From assembly GCA_964396375.1 (NCBI GenBank), contig CAYNEY010000003.1:1-64000 (forward strand): a DNA stretch of 64,000 nucleotides, given 5' to 3'. The translations under genes and the position numbers were made by a program. Numbering within the stretch: the first letter of the stretch is position 1; every line of letters begins with the position of its first letter. This stretch comes from FEN-1139 sp964396375. GTDB taxonomy: Bacteria > Myxococcota_A > Polyangia > Polyangiales > Polyangiaceae. The notes below the pieces were generated by a model. The model had not been told where the DNA came from, did no database searches, and worked only from the letters and a program-made list of their open reading frames with translations. This document shows positions 60,849 to 64,000 of this stretch, one piece after another.

Positions 60849-61974
60849 GGCCTTGACTAAGACAGCGAAGAAGCTGGTCGGCTTCGGTGGGAGTGGAGAC
60901 CGAAACTGGAAACTGGCGGCCCCGAGCGGTGGTGATGATGAGTCGGTGCCGAGGTTTGAATCGATCGTCGAAACTGGCAAGCCCGAGGTCCAGCAAGAGT
61001 CCAAGTATGATCATGGCCACGCCGAGACCGAGCAGGGGAAGCGACATCCCTGGAGCACGGAGACCATCCAGGAACAGACGCATTCCCAGGTAGGTTCCGA
61101 GCACGAGCGCTAGCAAACCACTCACCGTCCCGAGGGTTCCGAACCGGACCTCCCGGGTCACCTCCGCCAGTTGCTCGAAGGGAACCACTGCACGCAGGCT
61201 GCGCAGGGGCTTGCCGAGCAGCCGTGGGTTGACCTCGAGCTCCAGTTTGGAGTGGCCAAGGGAGAGAGTGGCCGGTGCGCGGTAACCGAGCAGGTATCGC
61301 CCAAGGAGCACCAGCAATGCGCGCAGGAAGAGCACTCCCGTGAATGCGAACAGCATGGTCGCCAAGAGACCATGACGCCGGCCGACCAATTCTCCCTCGA
61401 GCCGTCCGGAAAGAGTGGCACAAGCTGCAGTTGCATCCCGGAGCTGTGCGATTGGGGTGGAGAGCGACACGACTTCGGGGCTGGAATCGCTGGCCAGCCA
61501 GGCAGCGGCTACCGCATGCTCGGCGTGCGAGATCGAGTCTGCAGCAGCTACGGCGCCAGCGAGTGTTCGGGCGAGAAGGATACGCTGCTCCTCGTCCAGC
61601 AGTGTGCGGAGAACCGTGAGGCAGGGAAGTTGAGCGTGCGTTTCAAGGAACAGCAAATGGAGGGCACGTTTGGCTCCCTCTTGCCCTGGGCCGGGCAGCT
61701 GCGCCAGCTCTGATGCGAGCAATAGGGCGAGGAGGACAACGAACTCCCGGGGTGAACTCGCACCACGTGCGAGCACTGTCCCAAGTTCCACTCCGTCGAG
61801 AACCCCTTGATGGCAGAACCGAAGGTCTGCTCCGAACAGAGTGGGAGAACCGGCGCGAGGGAAAACCGCATCGCGGCTCTCCGCCGCAGTGTGAGCAAGG
61901 GCCGAAAAACCGTGAGCGACGGGGTGCAGGGCCACGGACTCGACGATCTGGCCAATCAACGCGCGTGGTTCCAC
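60829..61974 (-). CDS. Integral membrane protein of unknown function
   Basis: This is a 381-residue protein. The N-terminal 200 residues look soluble and helical. Hydrophobic helices lie near residues 205-225 (LLATMLFAFTGVLFLRALLVLLG), 275-295 and 315-340 (LLGLGVAMIILGLLLDLGLA). The C-terminus is a basic tail with RHRLIITTARGRQFPVSVSTP. No family is recognised. It lies 32 bases after the panD gene and is probably cotranscribed with it. The 3' end overlaps the end of the plus-strand gene ending at 60848. Confidence 0.65.
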   Translation of the reverse strand: MEPRALIGQIVESVALHPVAHGFSALAHTAAESRDAVFPRAGSPTLFGADLRFCHQGVLDGVELGTVLARGASSPREFVVLLALLLASELAQLPGPGQEGAKRALHLLFLETHAQLPCLTVLRTLLDEEQRILLARTLAGAVAAADSISHAEHAVAAAWLASDSSPEVVSLSTPIAQLRDATAACATLSGRLEGELVGRRHGLLATMLFAFTGVLFLRALLVLLGRYLLGYRAPATLSLGHSKLELEVNPRLLGKPLRSLRAVVPFEQLAEVTREVRFGTLGTVSGLLALVLGTYLGMRLFLDGLRAPGMSLPLLGLGVAMIILGLLLDLGLASFDDRFKPRHRLIITTARGRQFPVSVSTPTEADQLLRCLSQGLNERAS

Positions 61975-62006
61975 AGGAAGTGTTCGATTCTCGAGCAGCC
62001 GCTCGA

Positions 62007-62411
62007 CTAACAGGCCAGGGTCAAGCTCGAGAGAATCGGTCCCGGTTCCTCGAGCCGATCATCCTTCAATGGTCGATTGCGTTCGTCCACGCGGACCACC
62101 AAGGGCCGATGGCGACGCGCCTCCTCGGGATTCATCTCTGCGAACGTTGCCAGGATCACGAGATCCCCGGGTGCGTTCAGATGAGCTGCCGCTCCGTTGA
62201 CGCAGACCACGCCGGAGTGTCGTGGCCCTTCGATCGCGTAGGTCTGGAGTCGTGTTCCCCGGGTCACATTCCAGATATGAACAGCCTCGTAGGGGAGGAT
62301 GTCAGCTACTTTCATCAGCGCAGCGTCGATGGTCACGCTGCCTTCGTAGGCGACATCAGCGTGGGTGACGGTGGCGCGGTGGATCTTGGACTTGAACAGC
62401 GAAAGTTTCAT
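62007..62411 (-). CDS. panD: Aspartate 1-decarboxylase proenzyme
   Basis: This pyruvoyl enzyme makes beta-alanine for pantothenate. The 134-residue proenzyme cleaves itself between Gly24 and Ser25 (YEGSVTID), and Ser25 becomes the pyruvoyl group. Lys9 (LFKSKIHRA), Tyr22 and the Asn-rich NGAAAHLNAPGDLVIL segment are present as in known enzymes. ATG 62411 gives exactly the standard N-terminus; upstream in-frame starts add unrelated sequence. Confidence 0.96.
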   Translation of the reverse strand: MKLSLFKSKIHRATVTHADVAYEGSVTIDAALMKVADILPYEAVHIWNVTRGTRLQTYAIEGPRHSGVVCVNGAAAHLNAPGDLVILATFAEMNPEEARRHRPLVVRVDERNRPLKDDRLEEPGPILSSLTLAC

Positions 62412-62731
62412 GCATCTCTGGCTCCGTGCACCATGGCGGCCTTCCCTTCTAGAAGGTCCACCTGGGCCACACCGCCAGGATACGACCGACTTTCCCGCAC
62501 GCAACTGCGAAATGGCTTACCGGCCGAAGTCCTAGGTAAGGATGGCCTACTGCGCTCTCCGTGGGTGGTTTGTGCGCCCATTCTTCCGAGGTGCGTCACG
62601 TTCTTCGCAGGAGTCGCCGCAGCCTTGACTCGACGCGGACAAGCACCGGGGCACTGTTTGCTGAGTTTTTGGCCCGGTTCTGCCAAAGGTCTAGAAAGGG
62701 GCGTACGGCTCACGCGTCCGAAGGAGTGTCG
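62412..62731. other. 320-base divergent intergenic region
   Basis: It lies between panD (minus) and the small ORF at 62732 (plus). No gene is seen. It includes a 12-base palindrome close to the panD start (62445-62456) and a strong AAGGAG before the plus-strand ORF. A TTGACT box near 62620 could be a -35 element, but no clear -10 follows. Confidence 0.55.
62445..62456. promoter_or_regulatory. 12-bp palindrome upstream of panD
   Basis: CCTTCTAGAAGG is perfectly palindromic and lies 33 bases upstream of the panD start codon. It is a possible operator; palindromes of this length are also expected by chance. Confidence 0.25.
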
Positions 62732-62995
62732 ATGACCAACACCGCCAACAAGGCTCAGATGCTGGAGAAACTCAAGGAGCTGTTGCGGGATGCCCTCACC
62801 CTGCATGACCGAGGTGCCTCGGTGCAAAAGCTTACCCACGCACAAGGGATGGTGGATGGCTTCATGGTGTTTTTGCTCGACTCCGGGCTGTGCACACAGC
62901 GGGAACTCTTGACCCTGGTCAAGGAGGCGCGTTGCTTGGTCGATGGGCCAGCAGTGGGGGTGCTGAGCCAGGAACCCAACGTGGTCGCGGCCTAG
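62732..62995 (+). CDS. Small soluble protein of unknown function
   Basis: This 87-residue product starts at ATG 62732 with an optimal AAGGAG five bases upstream, so it is very likely translated. The sequence is helical (KAQMLEKLKELLRDALTLHDRG), with two Cys in the second half (SGLCTQ, ARCLVDG). It has no signal or membrane segment. No domain is recognised. Its stop overlaps the convergent mtnP stop by two bases. Confidence 0.7.
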   Translation: MTNTANKAQMLEKLKELLRDALTLHDRGASVQKLTHAQGMVDGFMVFLLDSGLCTQRELLTLVKEARCLVDGPAVGVLSQEPNVVAA

Positions 62996-63852
62996 TCGCC
63001 GCGTGCGAGAAGTCGCGTGAGTTGTTCAAAGGCGGGCCCCGAAAGGCCTGTCCTTGATGTCATGACCGAACTCATGACTTCGGCTGCGCGCTCCTTGAGT
63101 CGCGGAGAAGGCAGAGACAGGGAGAGTTCGCGAACGATCGATTTTGCCAGGTTGGTGTTCTTTCGAACCACCTCGAGCACCATCTCCACCGTAACAGGTT
63201 CCGTGCTCTGGTGCCAACAGTCGTAGTCTGTCGAAAAGGCAACCAAAGCGTAGGGAAGGGCGGCTTCTCGTGCGAGTTTTGCCTCGGGGAGCGCGGTCAT
63301 TCCGATGACGTCAACCCCCTGGGACCGGTACAGCTGGCTCTCGGCTCGCGTCGAGAACTGAGGCCCGTTGATGCACACGTAGGTTCCAGTGGGGTGCACA
63401 CGCGGCGCGGAGGCGCGCCTTGCCGCCGACGCCGCGCTGGCGGAGAGTTCAGCGCACACCGGATCGGCCATGCTGACGTGAGCGACTATCCCGCTTTCGA
63501 AGAAGGTCGAGGCGCGACCCCAAGTGCGATCGATGAACTGGTTTACCACCACCACATGTCCCGGTTCGATGGATTCGCGCATCGAGCCGACCGCTGACAA
63601 GCTCAGAAGGTGTGTGGCTCCCAGCTCGCGCAATGCCCAGATATTGGCGCGGTAGTTGATGGCGTGGGGAGGGATCTGGTGGTGTCGACCATGCCGTGGC
63701 AGAAATAGTAGATGTGTCTCGCCAAGGCGACCGCGGATCAGGCTGTCACTTGGAGGTCCGTACGGAGTTGAGACATCCAGCCTTTCGATCTCAAGCAACC
63801 CCTCGAGCTCATACAGCCCGCTGCCACCCAGCACACCGAGGACATACTGCAT
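62992..63852 (-). CDS. mtnP: S-methyl-5'-thioadenosine phosphorylase
   Basis: This phosphorylase splits methylthioadenosine from polyamine or autoinducer synthesis into adenine and 5-methylthioribose-1-phosphate. The 286-residue product has GVLGGSGLYELEGL, the phosphate-binding LPRHGRHHQIPPHAINYRAN, the family signature LSLSAVGSMRESIEPG, INGPQFSTRAESQ, and DVIGMTALPEAKLAREA. STDYDCW with its Asp at the base-binding site favours 6-aminopurine substrates. It converges on the small ORF at 62732. Confidence 0.94.
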   Translation of the reverse strand: MQYVLGVLGGSGLYELEGLLEIERLDVSTPYGPPSDSLIRGRLGETHLLFLPRHGRHHQIPPHAINYRANIWALRELGATHLLSLSAVGSMRESIEPGHVVVVNQFIDRTWGRASTFFESGIVAHVSMADPVCAELSASAASAARRASAPRVHPTGTYVCINGPQFSTRAESQLYRSQGVDVIGMTALPEAKLAREAALPYALVAFSTDYDCWHQSTEPVTVEMVLEVVRKNTNLAKSIVRELSLSLPSPRLKERAAEVMSSVMTSRTGLSGPAFEQLTRLLARGD

Positions 63853-63904
63853 GCCTGCGGTTTACCACGGCTTTCGCTCCGAGAAAGGCGGGATCGGTCG
63901 GCCT

Positions 63905-64000
63905 ATGCCTGATTCAGTAGTGGGGCGGTCGTTCATTGGGCGACAGGCTGCCGGGGCTCGCGCACAACTCGGTGAGCTGGCTACCCAGGTGCTCTACCGT
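63905..64000 (+). CDS. Start of an unidentified gene, truncated by the window edge
   Basis: An ATG at 63905 opens a frame that remains open through base 64000 (32 codons). The peptide begins MPDSVVGRSFIGRQAAG and is Ala/Gly/Arg-rich. No ribosome-binding site is convincing, and too little is visible to assign a function. It is divergent from mtnP with 52 bases between starts. Confidence 0.4.
   Translation, partial: MPDSVVGRSFIGRQAAGARAQLGELATQVLYR

Overview
The window is a GC-rich bacterial chromosome segment with about 57 genes packed on both strands. It most likely comes from a myxobacterium or a close relative (phylum Myxococcota). The evidence is a C-terminal MYXO-CTERM sorting signal on the large surface protein at 821-4198, several eukaryotic-like Ser/Thr kinases, many lipoproteins with Gly/Ser-rich tethers, abundant TPR proteins, and frequent GTG/TTG starts. 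No rRNA, tRNA, CRISPR array, insertion sequence or prophage was seen.

Layout. 1-6523: two divergent cell-surface proteins (a Gly-rich lipoprotein cut by the window edge and a DUF5695-like MYXO-CTERM protein), then two nucleotide-sugar enzymes (a WbpA-like UDP-sugar dehydrogenase and GDP-fucose synthase). 6813-13634: a PAS histidine kinase, then a minus-strand run of a MrfA-like helicase, a Ser/Thr kinase and a lipoprotein HtrA protease. 13704-17052: lspA-lgt-lipoprotein-folD. 17076-22305: coaE, an exported propeller-like protein, a MrfB-like exonuclease, a free-standing E2-type acyltransferase and yqhD. 22384-27089: a kinase fused to a cyclic-nucleotide-binding domain, leuS and a lipoprotein in the usual lptE position. 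27118-31590: a DUF72 protein, a Cys-rich lipoprotein, lnt and a receiver-histidine kinase. 31591-32059: a repeat-bearing, partly AT-rich intergenic region.

32060-42688: rlmB, pyrF, a coiled-coil membrane protein, a mini biotin carrier, an orphan SctJ (type III secretion ring lipoprotein), a pseudokinase-GYF membrane protein, and a divergent 1703-residue TPR protein with a polyproline tail. 42808-48200: LD-carboxypeptidase, nitroreductase, then an overlapping chain of acyltransferase, two small exported proteins, proA, rsfS and rlmH. 48202-55150: a long minus-strand run (TM protein, DEAD-box helicase, TPR, ccmC, ccmD-like, 39-residue TM protein, acyl-CoA dehydrogenase, tatB, tatC). 55232-64000: polyprenyl diphosphate synthase, L,D-transpeptidase, TPR protein with a decayed protease-like tail, a repeat-bearing membrane protein, panD with a membrane-protein partner, a small conserved-looking ORF, mtnP, and the start of one more gene.

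Functionally the window mixes housekeeping enzymes with envelope biogenesis. All three lipoprotein-maturation enzymes (Lgt, LspA, Lnt) are here alongside at least seven predicted lipoproteins, plus Tat export and c-type cytochrome maturation. The best candidate for something undescribed is the 34925-42688 block. There a cytoplasmic GYF domain (a proline-rich-ligand reader) on a membrane-anchored pseudokinase is encoded next to a SctJ ring lipoprotein and divergently from a giant TPR protein whose tail carries PPG-containing polyproline. This is a hypothesis from architecture and synteny, not a demonstrated system.
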